NCBI RefSeq assembly: GCF_003992315.1 | Contig: NZ_RQVE01000001.1 | Span: forward strand, 124,001-188,000 | DNA length: 64,000 nucleotides | Reading direction: 5' to 3' | From: Veillonella sp. 3891 | GTDB lineage: Bacteria > Bacillota > Negativicutes > Veillonellales > Veillonellaceae | In this document: positions 52,401 to 62,208 of the stretch, in pieces | How positions within the stretch are numbered: the stretch's first letter is position 1 | Layout: each line of letters begins with the position of its first letter | Made by a program: the position numbers and the translations under genes | Notes under the pieces: model-generated | What the model was told of the DNA's origin: nothing | Seen by the model: only the letters and a program-made list of their open reading frames with translations | Database searches by the model: none

Positions 52401-54071
52401 ATGTTAAGTGATATTGAAATTGCTCAACAAGCTGAGATGAAACCAATTGTAGAGATTGCTAAAGGATGCAATCTAACAGAAGATGAGTTGGAATTATATG
52501 GAAAATATAAAGCAAAAGTATCTTTTGATGCGATGGAACGTTTGCAAGATGCACCCAATGGTAAGTTGGTACTAGTCACAGCCATCACACCTACGCCAGC
52601 AGGGGAAGGCAAGTCTACCACCACGATTGGATTGACACAAGCTTTACAACAAATTGGTGTAAATAGTATTGCCGTGTTGCGTGAACCATCCTTGGGCCCT
52701 GTGTTTGGCGTTAAAGGTGGTGCTGCTGGTGGTGGTTATGCGCAGGTAGTGCCAATGGAGGATATTAACCTTCATTTTACAGGAGATATGCATGCTATTA
52801 CGGCGGCTAATAACTTATTGTCAGCAATGATTGACAATCATATTTTCCAAGGTAATGCACTACAAATTGACGTACGTCGTATTAGTTGGAAACGTGTATT
52901 AGATATGAATGATCGTGCTTTGCGCAATGTGGTCATTGGCATGGGTGGACCTATGAGTGGTGTACCACGGGAAGATCATTTTATGATTACCGTAGCCTCT
53001 GAAATTATGGCTATTCTATGCTTGGCTCGTGATTTAGAAGATTTAAAAGCACGATTTGGTCGTATTGTCATTGGTACAAACCTATCTGGAGAGCCTGTGT
53101 TTGTCCACCAATTGGGTTGTGAAGGGGCAATGGCACTCCTTATGAAAGACGCTATCAAACCGAACTTAGTACAAACGTTAGAGCATACACCAGTATTGAT
53201 TCATGGAGGTCCATTTGCGAATATTGCTCATGGATGTAATTCGATCATTGCTACTAAGCTAGGACTAAAATTAGGCGATGTAGTCATTACAGAAGCAGGA
53301 TTTGGTGCTGATTTAGGGGCAGAGAAATTCTTACATATTAAATGTCATTATGGAGATATCTTCCCTGATGCGGTGGTCATCGTAGCGACTATTCGAGCTT
53401 TAAAAATGCATGGAGGCGTGCCAAAATCAGAGTTGACCAAAGAAAATGTAAAAGCTTTAGAACGGGGATTTGTGAACCTAGGAAAACAAATTGCCAATAT
53501 GAGAGCCTTTGGCTTGCCAGTATTAGTGAGCATTAATAAATTTGCTACAGATACACCAGCGGAAATCGATGCGTTATTACAATTGTGCGATCACTATGGT
53601 GTGGATGTGAGCCTTAATGAATGCTGGGAAAAAGGTGGCGCTGGCGGTATTGATATGGCGAAACAAGTGATGGGTATGTTGGAAGGAACAGACATCAAGC
53701 CAACTGCTTTATACGATGTGAAAGATAGTATCCCTAATAAGTTAACGGCGATTGTAAAAGAAATTTATGGTGGCAATGGTGTAGAATTTACCAGTGCAGC
53801 GAAAAAGCAAATTGCGCAATTAGAAGGCTGGGGACTGGCGGATTTACCAGTATGTGTGGCAAAAACACAATACTCCTTAAGTGATAATCCAGAGCTATTA
53901 GGAGCTCCTACAGATTTCACCATTACTGTACAAGATGTGCGGATTGCCAATGGAGCTGGATTCATTGTGTGTCAAACAAGTAATATTATGGTTATGCCTG
54001 GGCTACCAAAACAACCAGCTGCTCTTGGCATGGATGTCACAGCAGAAGGGACTATTAAAGGATTATTTTAG
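52401..54071 (+). CDS. fhs: Formate-tetrahydrofolate ligase
   Basis: 556 residues, the standard length. P-loop [14 protein letters not shown] near residue 67, [24 protein letters not shown] and the LTGDMHAI-like FTGDMHAI. It makes 10-formyl-THF from formate and ATP, or the reverse with ADP. AAGGAGGGAG precedes the ATG. Its stop codon overlaps the ribosome site of the cyclodeaminase gene. Confidence 0.97.
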   Translation: MLSDIEIAQQAEMKPIVEIAKGCNLTEDELELYGKYKAKVSFDAMERLQDAPNGKLVLVTAITPTPAGEGKSTTTIGLTQALQQIGVNSIAVLREPSLGPVFGVKGGAAGGGYAQVVPMEDINLHFTGDMHAITAANNLLSAMIDNHIFQGNALQIDVRRISWKRVLDMNDRALRNVVIGMGGPMSGVPREDHFMITVASEIMAILCLARDLEDLKARFGRIVIGTNLSGEPVFVHQLGCEGAMALLMKDAIKPNLVQTLEHTPVLIHGGPFANIAHGCNSIIATKLGLKLGDVVITEAGFGADLGAEKFLHIKCHYGDIFPDAVVIVATIRALKMHGGVPKSELTKENVKALERGFVNLGKQIANMRAFGLPVLVSINKFATDTPAEIDALLQLCDHYGVDVSLNECWEKGGAGGIDMAKQVMGMLEGTDIKPTALYDVKDSIPNKLTAIVKEIYGGNGVEFTSAAKKQIAQLEGWGLADLPVCVAKTQYSLSDNPELLGAPTDFTITVQDVRIANGAGFIVCQTSNIMVMPGLPKQPAALGMDVTAEGTIKGLF

Positions 54072-54079
54072 GAGGAATG

Positions 54080-54700
54080 ATGGAATTACATAATGCATCT
54101 GTATTAGACTTTATTCGGGACCTTGGTTCTAGTGCGCCCGCACCAGGTGGCGGTAGTGTGGCAGCTATTAATGGAGCTACCGCAGCGGCTTTAATTGAAA
54201 TGGTAGCGAATTTAACGATTGGGAATGCAAAGTATGAAGCGGTTCACGAGGAAATGAAAAGCATTCAAGAAGCTATGTGCCAAGTGAAAGAAGAGTTTGT
54301 GTACTTTATCAATAAAGATAGTGCTGCTTTTATGGAGTTAATGGGAGCTTTCAAGCTGCCGAAAGAAACAGAAGAAGAAAAAACATTCCGTAAAACAGAA
54401 ATACAACGGACCACGAAACAAGCTGCCTTGGTGCCTTATGAAATTGGTAAATTGGCGTATACCTTATTACCATTGGCGGAAACAGTCATTGTAAAAGGAA
54501 ATGCTAATGCTATTACGGATGGAATGATTGCTGTCATTAATGCAAACGCCGCTGTAAAGAGTGCTTTTTTAAATGTGAAAATCAATCTAGGCTCTATACA
54601 GGATGCGGAGTTTGTAAAACAATTGGCACACAGCATGGAAGAGATAGAATCTGTGTTAGATACAGAGGAACAACGATTGTTAGGTCTTGCTAAGTTATAA
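54080..54700 (+). CDS. Formimidoyl-THF cyclodeaminase family protein
   Basis: 206 residues from ATG 54080 (GGAGG at 54071-54075; ATG 54077 is too near). FTCD_C fold: FIRDLGSSAPAPGGGSVAAINGATAAALIEMV, with the Gly-rich PGGGS motif. It releases ammonia from formimino-THF or acts as methenyl-THF cyclohydrolase (FchA). Coupled to fhs, it fits interconversion of formate and methenyl-THF. Confidence 0.88.
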   Translation: MELHNASVLDFIRDLGSSAPAPGGGSVAAINGATAAALIEMVANLTIGNAKYEAVHEEMKSIQEAMCQVKEEFVYFINKDSAAFMELMGAFKLPKETEEEKTFRKTEIQRTTKQAALVPYEIGKLAYTLLPLAETVIVKGNANAITDGMIAVINANAAVKSAFLNVKINLGSIQDAEFVKQLAHSMEEIESVLDTEEQRLLGLAKL

Positions 54701-54730
54701 GACGCATCATAATGGAATGAAGGAAATCAT

Positions 54731-57700
54731 ATGGGGATAGAAATTCATTTATTAGGGACACCACGGATACAAGTAGATGGGCAAGATGTCTTTTTTACGT
54801 ATGGCAAAGTGCAAGCGCTCATTTATTATATGGTGGTGAAAGGAGTAGCCCTCCGAGATGAAATCAGTGGTTTATTGTGGCCGGAAAAATCAGAGGTCAA
54901 CGCCAGAAAAAACTTAAGAAATGCCATTTATGAGGCAAAAAAGCTATTGGGGGCAGATGTATTTGTATCACCGAGAAATGCTGTATTACAATGGAATCCC
55001 ACGTCGCATATCTATGTGGATGTGCATCAATTTCAAAGGAATCCTAAACAATATATAGATATTTACAAAGGGGAATTTTTACAAGGGTTTTATGTAAAAG
55101 ATGCAGAGGCCTATGAGGACTGGTATTTAGGGGAACGAAGTCGATTAAAATCCATGTATATGGAGGCGGTTTATGACCTAGTAGACACAGGAATTGAGGA
55201 AAAAAATATCGCCTGCATTGAGCGATATATTCCGGTCCTATTGTCCTATGATCCCTATAACGAAGAGCGGTTTAGTGCAATTTTGGAACTGATCATGAGC
55301 CAAGGTTTCACGACCATGGGAAAACAATTATACCATCAACTACAATGTATTTATGCAGATGATTTAGATGAAAGTGTACCTAATTCGCTTCGGGAAGCTA
55401 TGCATTTACCGAATGTGCAAAAGCAAGAGGCAGTATCTTTTGTAGAACATACAATGTTGAAAGGCCGTGATGCGGAAGCAGGGGAGGTACAAAAGTATTT
55501 GCACTATTTTGAGGATACCCCATTAGCCTTGCGTATCACAGGAGATACAGGAAGCGGTAAAACAAGTCTCGTAGAATATATACGAGATAAAGTAGAACCC
55601 TATCGATGTGTGTTAGAAAGCCAATGTTATGAAGAGGAACAAGGCTTGCTATTGCATGCGTGGATTCCTATTGTAGGAAAGATACTGGAAGAGATCGAAT
55701 TACAAGGTCTGGAAAACATCGAATTACGGCGTATTTATGAAATCTTTCCACAGTTAGATCGACGTATGGCTCGAGACTTGGGCTTTTTAGAAGTAACGGA
55801 AGCATTGCCTTTTGATGTAGTGTACCAAGCAGTATCAAATCTGCTAGAACAGGTGTCGGAAGAAATTCCTTTTACATTGATTTTTGAGGATGTGCAATGG
55901 ATGGACTCCTTAAGTTTTTCTTTATTGAGTTTATTGCTGTTACATCATAGGTCTGAACGTCTTATGATCATTGTCACTGACGTAGAGGAAGTAAAAGGCA
56001 TGCATCAACGAACCTTACAAAGCTTAGAACAACAGAAAGTATTGCAAAGTGTTTCCTTGTTGCCATTGTCAGACGAACGGATGCGAGCCTTTATTCTCGA
56101 CCGAGAGCCTACGTTACGGGATACAGATATAGTGGATCAATTGGTGGAAGTCAGTCGAGGTAATCTGTTGGTGCTCATAGAAAGTATGCAATTATGGAAA
56201 GAATATGGCTCCATTTATGGATTGACCAAAGATATGGAACTGCTCTATAGCAAGAAATGCGATACTTTATCGGAAGAAGAACGAAAATTGGTGGATTTTA
56301 TCAGTTTATTCTACAATGAAGCACCATTGGGCATGATTGAATACTATATGGGCTTGGATAAATTGCGTCTTTTACAAACCTTAGAGGAATTGGAAAGAAA
56401 AGGATTCATTGATTACCGTACACAACATGGTGAAGTGCAATACAGTTTGCGCCAATATAAGTGTAAAGAGTATTTACGGGACCAAATGGCAATGGACCGG
56501 CGTCAAATTTTGCATGCCTATTTAGGGGAAGCCTGGGAAAAACGATTGACTCACTCCAAGGAAGATATGATTCGCTATAAGCAACTGGAATTTCACTTCC
56601 GTGAAGCGGGACAATACCAAAAAGCGTTAATGTATAAATTGAAGTCTTTTATGCATTATTTAAACTTTAATAAAGATGCCTCTCCAGAACTTGGCGTAGG
56701 AGAATTATCCTCTGTCTATGCAGGGTACTTTATGGGAGAAGTAACGGGAAAAGCCTTACAGGAAATAGAAGACGAGTTAGACTATGTGTACACATTGTAT
56801 GGAGACGTGCCAGATGTGCGTGCTTTAGAATTACCTTACCTATATGGAGCAGGCAAATACTATATGAGTATTGGTGATAAAGAACGAGGCTTACGATACT
56901 TTCAAGAATTATTAGAAGAAAGTACAGAGCAAGAAGCATCAAATTATAAGTTGAAAGCTTATAAAGAGATGATTTATTATCACTTACAAATGCGCCATGT
57001 TCTTGAAATACATCAATACACGTCCAAGGCGTTGGACCTAGCAGAACAGTATCATTTCAAAAAAGAAATAGGTGTTATACTGCGATTGAAAGCATTGGCA
57101 TTCATTATGGAAGGTGCAGTAGAGCAAGCGGCTCCGCTCTTAACAGAATCCATACGATTATTTTCAGTAACCCAAACGGTAGCGCGCAGATATGCTATCA
57201 ATATCGGGGCTGCGTATAACTACTTGGGAGATATTGAAAAAAGTCGGTCTCGCCTAGAGACAGCATTAGAGATGTATCAAAAAGCACTGGACTACTGCGA
57301 CAAAACAGAGTTATATAGTTCATGGATTGTATTTGCCACCAATGCAGGTATGACTGCCTTTGCATTGCAGAAATATGAATTAGCGACCACGTATTTTCAA
57401 AAGTCCTATGAATTATGCTTGCAATATACCATAAGTCGACGGAGACCGACTATTGAGGCGTACCTTGGGTTGTTAGCACGAATTCAAGGGGATATACATA
57501 CAGCTGTGTCCTATTTGGAATCTGCCCAATCTCATGGCGTAGTAGAGCAACATGGACAAGAAGTTGGGCGCGTGCATTGGGCTATTTGTTTCCTCAAAAC
57601 TGAGTATCCTAGTGCAGAGGTGGACCAAGCGTTTTCTGAAAGTTTGGCTACCTATGGTACAATAGCATTGCAACAATTAGATGGCTATGGAGATGTATGG

Positions 57701-57739
57701 GAACGAACGTACCTAACACAGTTGCTCCAAGCCGAGTAA
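54731..57739 (+). CDS. BTAD/AAA/TPR transcriptional regulator
   Basis: 1002 residues. N-terminal winged-helix and BTAD domain (1-240: IHLLGTPRIQVDGQDV to EEKNIACIERYIPVLLSYDPYNEERF), an ATPase domain with Walker A TGDTGSGKTS near 275 and Walker B LIFEDVQWMD near 385, then TPR repeats from about 690 to the end. SARP/MalT-like architecture. These regulators usually control nearby genes in response to a ligand; here fhs-cyclodeaminase lies upstream and a permease downstream. Confidence 0.85.
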   Translation: MGIEIHLLGTPRIQVDGQDVFFTYGKVQALIYYMVVKGVALRDEISGLLWPEKSEVNARKNLRNAIYEAKKLLGADVFVSPRNAVLQWNPTSHIYVDVHQFQRNPKQYIDIYKGEFLQGFYVKDAEAYEDWYLGERSRLKSMYMEAVYDLVDTGIEEKNIACIERYIPVLLSYDPYNEERFSAILELIMSQGFTTMGKQLYHQLQCIYADDLDESVPNSLREAMHLPNVQKQEAVSFVEHTMLKGRDAEAGEVQKYLHYFEDTPLALRITGDTGSGKTSLVEYIRDKVEPYRCVLESQCYEEEQGLLLHAWIPIVGKILEEIELQGLENIELRRIYEIFPQLDRRMARDLGFLEVTEALPFDVVYQAVSNLLEQVSEEIPFTLIFEDVQWMDSLSFSLLSLLLLHHRSERLMIIVTDVEEVKGMHQRTLQSLEQQKVLQSVSLLPLSDERMRAFILDREPTLRDTDIVDQLVEVSRGNLLVLIESMQLWKEYGSIYGLTKDMELLYSKKCDTLSEEERKLVDFISLFYNEAPLGMIEYYMGLDKLRLLQTLEELERKGFIDYRTQHGEVQYSLRQYKCKEYLRDQMAMDRRQILHAYLGEAWEKRLTHSKEDMIRYKQLEFHFREAGQYQKALMYKLKSFMHYLNFNKDASPELGVGELSSVYAGYFMGEVTGKALQEIEDELDYVYTLYGDVPDVRALELPYLYGAGKYYMSIGDKERGLRYFQELLEESTEQEASNYKLKAYKEMIYYHLQMRHVLEIHQYTSKALDLAEQYHFKKEIGVILRLKALAFIMEGAVEQAAPLLTESIRLFSVTQTVARRYAINIGAAYNYLGDIEKSRSRLETALEMYQKALDYCDKTELYSSWIVFATNAGMTAFALQKYELATTYFQKSYELCLQYTISRRRPTIEAYLGLLARIQGDIHTAVSYLESAQSHGVVEQHGQEVGRVHWAICFLKTEYPSAEVDQAFSESLATYGTIALQQLDGYGDVWERTYLTQLLQAE

Positions 57740-57761
57740 GTACAAAAGAAGGAGATCCTAC

Positions 57762-59063
57762 ATGGATATAGTGTTAAACCCCATAGTCTTATCAGTCATC
57801 GCCATGTCGATTCTGTGTTTGCTGCGATTTAACGTGTTGTTATCAGTTATCGTAGCTTCATTGGTAGCAGGTCTGGCAGGGGGCATGACGGTAACCACTA
57901 CGATTGAGTCTTTAATCGGTGGTATGGGTGGCAATTCGGAAACCGCATTCAGTTATATTTTATTGGGCGCCTTAGCCATTGTCATTGGGCGATCTGGGCT
58001 AGCTACAGTTGTGACTAAGAAGATTACCAATATTGTAGGTACAAAAAAAGTAGCATTTACCTTGCTCATCGCCTTTGTATCCTGTTTTTCACAAAATTTA
58101 ATTCCTGTGCACATCGCTTTTATTCCTATTTTGATTCCACCTCTATTAGTGGTTATGAATCGTATGAAATTAGATCGTAGAGCAGTGGCATGCGCCTTAA
58201 CATTTGGTCTAAAAGCACCTTATGTATCATTGCCAGTTGGCTTTGGATTGCTGTTTATGACCATTATCAAAGATCAAATGGTAGCCAACGGTGTGAATGT
58301 ATCTATTTCAGATATAGCTTCTGTCATGTGGATCGGTGGTATATCAATGGTGGTAGGATTATTGCTTGCCATTGTGTACTATAGTCGAAACCGTGAGTAT
58401 GAAGATATTGCGGTGGCACAAGAAGAAAGTGCCGATGAAGCATCTCGCATGACGGCGGATTGTTGGAAAGGCTTAGCGGGGGCAGCAGTAGCCTTTGTGG
58501 CGCAGCTCTATTTTAAATCTCTGCCGATAGGCGCTTTAGCTGGACTGGCAGTATTCTTTGCGACTGGCCTTATCAAATGGTCTAAAATGGATGAAGATGT
58601 GGATGGCGGTATTCGCATGATGGGGACTATAGCCTTTGTTATGTTGATAGCTGCAGGTTATGCGAATGTATTACGAGAAACAAACTCTGTAGAACATTTA
58701 GTAGCAGCCACAGTATCTATTATTGACTCCAAATTAGTTGGGGCTATCGTGATGCTCGTTGTAGGACTACTGATTACTATGGGTATTGGTACATCCTTTG
58801 GTACAATCCCTGTTATTGCCTCCATATATATCCCTATGGGATTGCATTTAGGGTTTTCTGTGCCAGCTATTATTTTGCTAATCGGTATCGCTGCGGCACT
58901 AGGTGATGCAGGGTCACCTGCATCGGATTCTACATTAGGACCTACATCAGGACTCAATGCAGATGGACAACATAATCATATATGGGATACTTGCGTACCA
59001 ACGTTTATATTCTATGACATTACTTTGTTAATCGGTGGTGTTGTAGGCGCGCTAGTGTTATAA
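57762..59063 (+). CDS. YuiF-type Na+/H+ antiporter family permease
   Basis: 433 residues with about eleven membrane helices. GLATVVTKKIT, FSQNLIPVHIAFIPILIPPLL and the C-terminal GDAGSPASDSTLGPTSGLNADGQHNHIWDTCVPTF match the Na_H_antiporter (YuiF) group, often annotated as histidine permease. Placed 22 bp after the regulator gene and in line with the formimino-THF enzyme, so histidine or a related amino acid is a plausible substrate. Terminator follows. Confidence 0.78.
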   Translation: MDIVLNPIVLSVIAMSILCLLRFNVLLSVIVASLVAGLAGGMTVTTTIESLIGGMGGNSETAFSYILLGALAIVIGRSGLATVVTKKITNIVGTKKVAFTLLIAFVSCFSQNLIPVHIAFIPILIPPLLVVMNRMKLDRRAVACALTFGLKAPYVSLPVGFGLLFMTIIKDQMVANGVNVSISDIASVMWIGGISMVVGLLLAIVYYSRNREYEDIAVAQEESADEASRMTADCWKGLAGAAVAFVAQLYFKSLPIGALAGLAVFFATGLIKWSKMDEDVDGGIRMMGTIAFVMLIAAGYANVLRETNSVEHLVAATVSIIDSKLVGAIVMLVVGLLITMGIGTSFGTIPVIASIYIPMGLHLGFSVPAIILLIGIAAALGDAGSPASDSTLGPTSGLNADGQHNHIWDTCVPTFIFYDITLLIGGVVGALVL

Positions 59064-59066
59064 TAC

Positions 59067-59103
59067 AAAAGGACTGTGACTCAAGTAGAGTCGCAGTCCT
59101 TTT
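59067..59103. terminator. Terminator after YuiF-type gene
   Basis: AAAAGGACTGTGACTC pairs with GAGTCGCAGTCCTTTT (one mismatch); works in either direction. Confidence 0.85.
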
Positions 59104-59218
59104 ACTCTGCAGAGGCATTTTATTATAATGTATCGACGGAAATCTGCCAAAACTCAGATGTCGAAATATCTTACCCCTGTGTATATGATGTATCTAAATA
59201 TATCATAAAAGATAATAG

Positions 59219-59368
59219 TTAAAAAAACATGGCATATAAAATGGAGCTGACAATAAAAAGTAAAATTAGTAAGCCGATGATACATAGCGAACCCAATCCA
59301 ATAGCATAAAAGAGATAGTATAGGGCACGTATAAGATTGGTAATGATAAAAAGGATGTGTTTAAACAT
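59219..59368 (-). CDS. 49-residue hydrophobic peptide
   Basis: Minus-strand ORF with GGGGGG ribosome site (complement of 59375-59380) 6-7 bp before ATG 59368. MFKHILFIITNLIRALYYLF is followed by a second membrane helix IIGLLILLFIVSSILYAMFF at the end. Downstream of tRNA-Lys, on the same strand. A + strand promoter (TTTACT 59101-59106, 17 bp, TATAAT 59124-59129) points against it. Could be a small membrane protein or another toxin-like peptide; no family is recognised. Confidence 0.4.
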   Translation of the reverse strand: MFKHILFIITNLIRALYYLFYAIGLGSLCIIGLLILLFIVSSILYAMFF

Positions 59369-59406
59369 AAATAGCCCCCCCTAAACACTAAGACTGTGCT
59401 ACATAA

Positions 59407-59433
59407 CAAAAGAACCGCACGATTGTACGGTTC
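59407..59433 (-). terminator. Terminator of tRNA-Lys
   Basis: AGAACCG with CGGTTCT; T tract on the minus strand. Confidence 0.8.
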
Positions 59434-59439
59434 TAAGCG

Positions 59440-59515
59440 TGGTGGAACACCAGGGGTTCGAACCCTGGACCCTCTGATTAAGAGTCAGATGCTCTGCCAG
59501 CTGAGCTAGTGTTCC
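59440..59515 (-). tRNA. tRNA-Lys (CTT)
   Basis: 76 nt on the minus strand. Acceptor GGAACAC pairs with GTGTTCC; anticodon loop CTCTTAA gives CTT; T arm GGTTCGAACCC; CCA encoded. A minus-strand promoter TTTACA, 17 bp, TATAAT lies about 25 bp upstream. Confidence 0.97.
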
Positions 59516-59634
59516 ATAAGATAAGTTAAACTATGGTTTTATTATAGTCCTATCATTCAATTTTGTAAACGAAAAATTTAGAAATCACATAGGAAATTAC
59601 TTGCTATTTAATAGGTTCTATGTAATAATAGAGG

Positions 59635-59658
59635 AGTCAGGAATTGCCTGGCTTTTTT
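59635..59658 (+). terminator. Hairpin with T tract before rpmG
   Basis: AGTCAGG and CCTGGCT pair, then TTTTTT. No + strand gene precedes it closely; it would end any transcript from the promoter at 59101-59129. Confidence 0.55.
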
Positions 59659-59667
59659 AGATTGCAT

Positions 59668-59696
59668 TTGACATAGACTTCCACTTGTGGTAGTCT
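59668..59696 (+). promoter_or_regulatory. Promoter of the rpmG-secE-nusG block
   Basis: Perfect TTGACA (59668-59673), 17 bp ending in TGTGG, then TAGTCT; the poor -10 is helped by the upstream TG. Confidence 0.6.
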
Positions 59697-59755
59697 ATAT
59701 TAGTATGTTTATGAAGTAATAGCCGTCTAGGCACTTTAAAGAGAGGTGTAAACTG

Positions 59756-59905
59756 ATGCGTAACGCAGTAACTATGGCTTGTACTGAATGCAAGCAACGT
59801 AACTATCAGACAAACAAAAACAAAAAAAACAACCCAGATCGTATTGAAATGAATAAATTCTGTAAATTCTGTGGTAAACACACGTTACACCGTGAAACAA
59901 AATAA
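59756..59905 (+). CDS. rpmG: Ribosomal protein L33
   Basis: 49 residues: [33 protein letters not shown]. Both zinc-binding CxxC pairs are kept (zinc-type L33). AGAGAGGTG precedes ATG. Usual position before secE. Confidence 0.95.
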   Translation: MRNAVTMACTECKQRNYQTNKNKKNNPDRIEMNKFCKFCGKHTLHRETK

Positions 59906-59940
59906 TTTTTAATTATTTGTTGACGTGAGGATGTGATATC

Positions 59941-60165
59941 ATGGCAGGAACTAATTCAAAAGCTCAAGCACAACAAAATGGTAACGGTAAATTCGTTCGT
60001 GAAGTGCGCTCTGAGCTCAAGAAAGTAGTCTGGCCTACGAAAAAAGAACTTGTGAACTATACGATTGCAGTATTTGTGGCGGTAATTATTATTTCTGCTA
60101 TTATCGGTATCGTTGACACAGTGTTTGCAGAACTTTTTAAATTGTTAAAGAGTGCTGTAAGGTAG
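59941..60165 (+). CDS. secE: Preprotein translocase subunit SecE
   Basis: 74 residues: a charged N-terminus with FVREVRSELKKVVWPTKKEL, then a single membrane helix. Essential subunit of SecYEG. Precedes nusG as in most bacteria. Confidence 0.95.
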   Translation: MAGTNSKAQAQQNGNGKFVREVRSELKKVVWPTKKELVNYTIAVFVAVIIISAIIGIVDTVFAELFKLLKSAVR

Positions 60166-60177
60166 GAGGCCTTTTTG

Positions 60178-60714
60178 ATGGGAACAGATAAAAAGTGGTA
60201 TGTCTTACATACTTACTCAGGCTACGAAAACAAAGTAAAAACCACTTTAGAGTTGAAAGTTCAAGCTATGGGGATGGAAGATGTGATTTCTCGCATCTTA
60301 ATTCCAATGGAAGATGAAATCGACGAAAAAGATGGAGTAAAAAAAGTAGTAAAACGCAAAGTCTTTCCAGGCTATGTGCTGGTAGAAATGGAAGTGAATG
60401 ACGAGTCTTGGTACGTGGTGCGTAATACACCAGGTGTTACAGGATTTGTTGGTTCTGTAACAAAGCCAGTGCCACTATCTGATTCTGAAGTAGCTTATAT
60501 CTTGAAGTCTCAAGGTTTAGATCAAGAACCAGTACAAACTCTTGATGTTGAAGTAGGAGAAACTGTCCGAATTACATCCGGTGCCTTTGAAGATAGAACA
60601 GGCGTTATTACTGAAATCAATCACGAACATGCAAAACTACGTTTGAATGTAGAAATGTTTAATCGTGAAACCCCAGTAGAGGTAGAATATTCTCAAGTTG
60701 AGAAGATTCTTTAA
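60178..60714 (+). CDS. nusG: Transcription factor NusG
   Basis: 178 residues from ATG 60178 (AGGAGG at 60164-60169). NGN domain with KKWYVLHTYSGYENKVKTTLE, and KOW domain with GETVRITSGAFEDRTGVI. Binds RNA polymerase and affects pausing, termination and coupling to ribosomes. Confidence 0.96.
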   Translation: MGTDKKWYVLHTYSGYENKVKTTLELKVQAMGMEDVISRILIPMEDEIDEKDGVKKVVKRKVFPGYVLVEMEVNDESWYVVRNTPGVTGFVGSVTKPVPLSDSEVAYILKSQGLDQEPVQTLDVEVGETVRITSGAFEDRTGVITEINHEHAKLRLNVEMFNRETPVEVEYSQVEKIL

Positions 60715-60757
60715 TATATTATATAACTCTAACCTTTTTAGGCGGCCGGGAGGTTGC

Positions 60758-60793
60758 CAGTGGGAGGGGCAATTTCGCTCCGTTACCACCACA
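60758..60793 (+). promoter_or_regulatory. Probable L1-binding leader upstream of rplK
   Basis: AGTGGGAGGGG, then CCGTTACCACCAC, form an interrupted stem. The same pattern stands before rplA (61274-61301). In other bacteria protein L1 represses this operon through such 23S-like sites; here that is inferred. Confidence 0.5.
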
Positions 60794-60819
60794 TTTTGAC
60801 GCAAGGAGGTGTAATCACC

Positions 60820-61245
60820 ATGGCTAAAAAAGTTAGTAAAGTTGTGAAATTACAGTGCGAGGCTGGTAAAGCGAGTCCAGCGCCACCGATTGGTCCAGCT
60901 TTGGGTCAAGCAGGTGTTAACATCATGGGCTTCGTTAAAGAATTTAACGAAAGAACAACTCAACAAGCTGGTCTTATCATCCCAGTTGTTATTACTGTAT
61001 ACGAAGATAGAAGCTTCACTTTCATCACAAAAACTCCACCAGCTGCAGTTTTATTGAAAAAAGCAGCAGGCATCCCAAAAGGATCTGGAGTACCTAACCG
61101 TGATAAAGTAGCTAAAGTTGGTCGCGATAAAGTTCGTGAAATCGCTGAACTTAAAATGCCTGACCTAAATGCTAACACTGTTGAGCAAGCTATGCGTATG
61201 GTAGAAGGTACTGCACGCAGCATGGGCATTGAAATCGTTGATTAA
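60820..61245 (+). CDS. rplK: Ribosomal protein L11
   Basis: 141 residues from ATG 60820 with AAGGAGGTG upstream; the longer open frame runs through the leader. [33 protein letters not shown] is the classical L11 start. Binds the GTPase centre of 23S rRNA. Confidence 0.97.
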   Translation: MAKKVSKVVKLQCEAGKASPAPPIGPALGQAGVNIMGFVKEFNERTTQQAGLIIPVVITVYEDRSFTFITKTPPAAVLLKKAAGIPKGSGVPNRDKVAKVGRDKVREIAELKMPDLNANTVEQAMRMVEGTARSMGIEIVD

Positions 61246-61273
61246 TTAGCGTACGGTATGTGACTCACATATC

Positions 61274-61301
61274 GGTGGGAGGGACATCCCGTTACACCAC
61301 A
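61274..61301 (+). promoter_or_regulatory. Probable L1-binding site upstream of rplA
   Basis: GGTGGGAGGG, ACAT, CCCGTTACACCAC, just before the AAGGAGG of rplA. Similar to the site before rplK. Confidence 0.5.
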
Positions 61302-61316
61302 TAAGGAGGAATAAAA

Positions 61317-62027
61317 ATGGCAAAAGTAGGTAAGAAATATGCTGAAGCAGTAAAACTTATCGAAGCAGATAAATTCTACGAACCAGTAGAAGGTATTGAA
61401 TTAGTTAAGAAAACTGCCACTGCAAAATTCGACGAAACAATCGAAATCGCTTTCAATTTGAACGTCGATCCTAAATACGCTGATCAACAAGTTCGTGGTG
61501 CCGTTGTATTACCACATGGTACAGGTAAAACTCAACGCGTACTCGTATTTGCGAAAGGCGACAAAATTAAAGAAGCTGAGGATGCTGGCGCAGATATCGT
61601 TGGTTCCGAAGAATTAGTAGCAAAAGTACAAGGTGGTTTCAGCGACTTCGACGTTGTTGTAGCTACTCCTGACATGATGGGCCAAGTTGGTCGTTTAGGT
61701 AAAATTTTAGGTCCTAAAGGCTTAATGCCAAACCCTAAAGTTGGTACTGTAACACCTGACGTAGCTCGTGCTGTTAGCGAAATTAAAGCAGGTAAAATCG
61801 AATACCGTACAGACAAAGCTGGTATCATTGCTTGTCCTATCGGTAAAGCATCTTTTGATGATGCGAAATTACTTGACAATTTCCGTACAATCGTTGATAC
61901 TATTGTTAAAGCTAAACCTGCAGCAGCTAAAGGTCAATACATTAAAACTGTGACACTTAGCTCCACTATGGGTCCTGGCGTTCCTATGAACGTGTTTAAA
62001 TTAACAAGCACTAGCAAGGAACAATAA
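61317..62027 (+). CDS. rplA: Ribosomal protein L1
   Basis: 236 residues. [39 protein letters not shown] and [16 protein letters not shown] are family signatures. Builds the L1 stalk and may repress its own operon. Confidence 0.97.
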   Translation: MAKVGKKYAEAVKLIEADKFYEPVEGIELVKKTATAKFDETIEIAFNLNVDPKYADQQVRGAVVLPHGTGKTQRVLVFAKGDKIKEAEDAGADIVGSEELVAKVQGGFSDFDVVVATPDMMGQVGRLGKILGPKGLMPNPKVGTVTPDVARAVSEIKAGKIEYRTDKAGIIACPIGKASFDDAKLLDNFRTIVDTIVKAKPAAAKGQYIKTVTLSSTMGPGVPMNVFKLTSTSKEQ

Positions 62028-62039
62028 TTATATATGTTC

Positions 62040-62156
62040 TCTTAGCTGTAGACGGCTGGCATCATTTGATTTAATGAGGAAACTCGCCCGCTGAGGCTGA
62101 ATCCAATCTATTATGGAATGGTTCTCGACCTCAACGTCTTCGTTGAGGTCGTTTTT
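62040..62156 (+). ncRNA. Ribosomal protein L10 leader with terminator
   Basis: The 180-bp gap between rplA and rplJ has the L10-leader layout and ends in a hairpin CGACCTCAACG with CGTTGAGGTCG followed by TTTTT (62126-62156). Protein L10(L12)4 probably binds and sets readthrough into rplJL. Confidence 0.75.
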
Positions 62157-62208
62157 ACGCTAAGATAGTACATAGAAAATCACCAAAAATCTACAAGGAG
62201 GTATTCTA

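Noticed and set aside
60754-60819. Upstream extension of rplK
   Set aside because: This is the regulatory leader with the L1-like site; L11 begins at [11 protein letters not shown].
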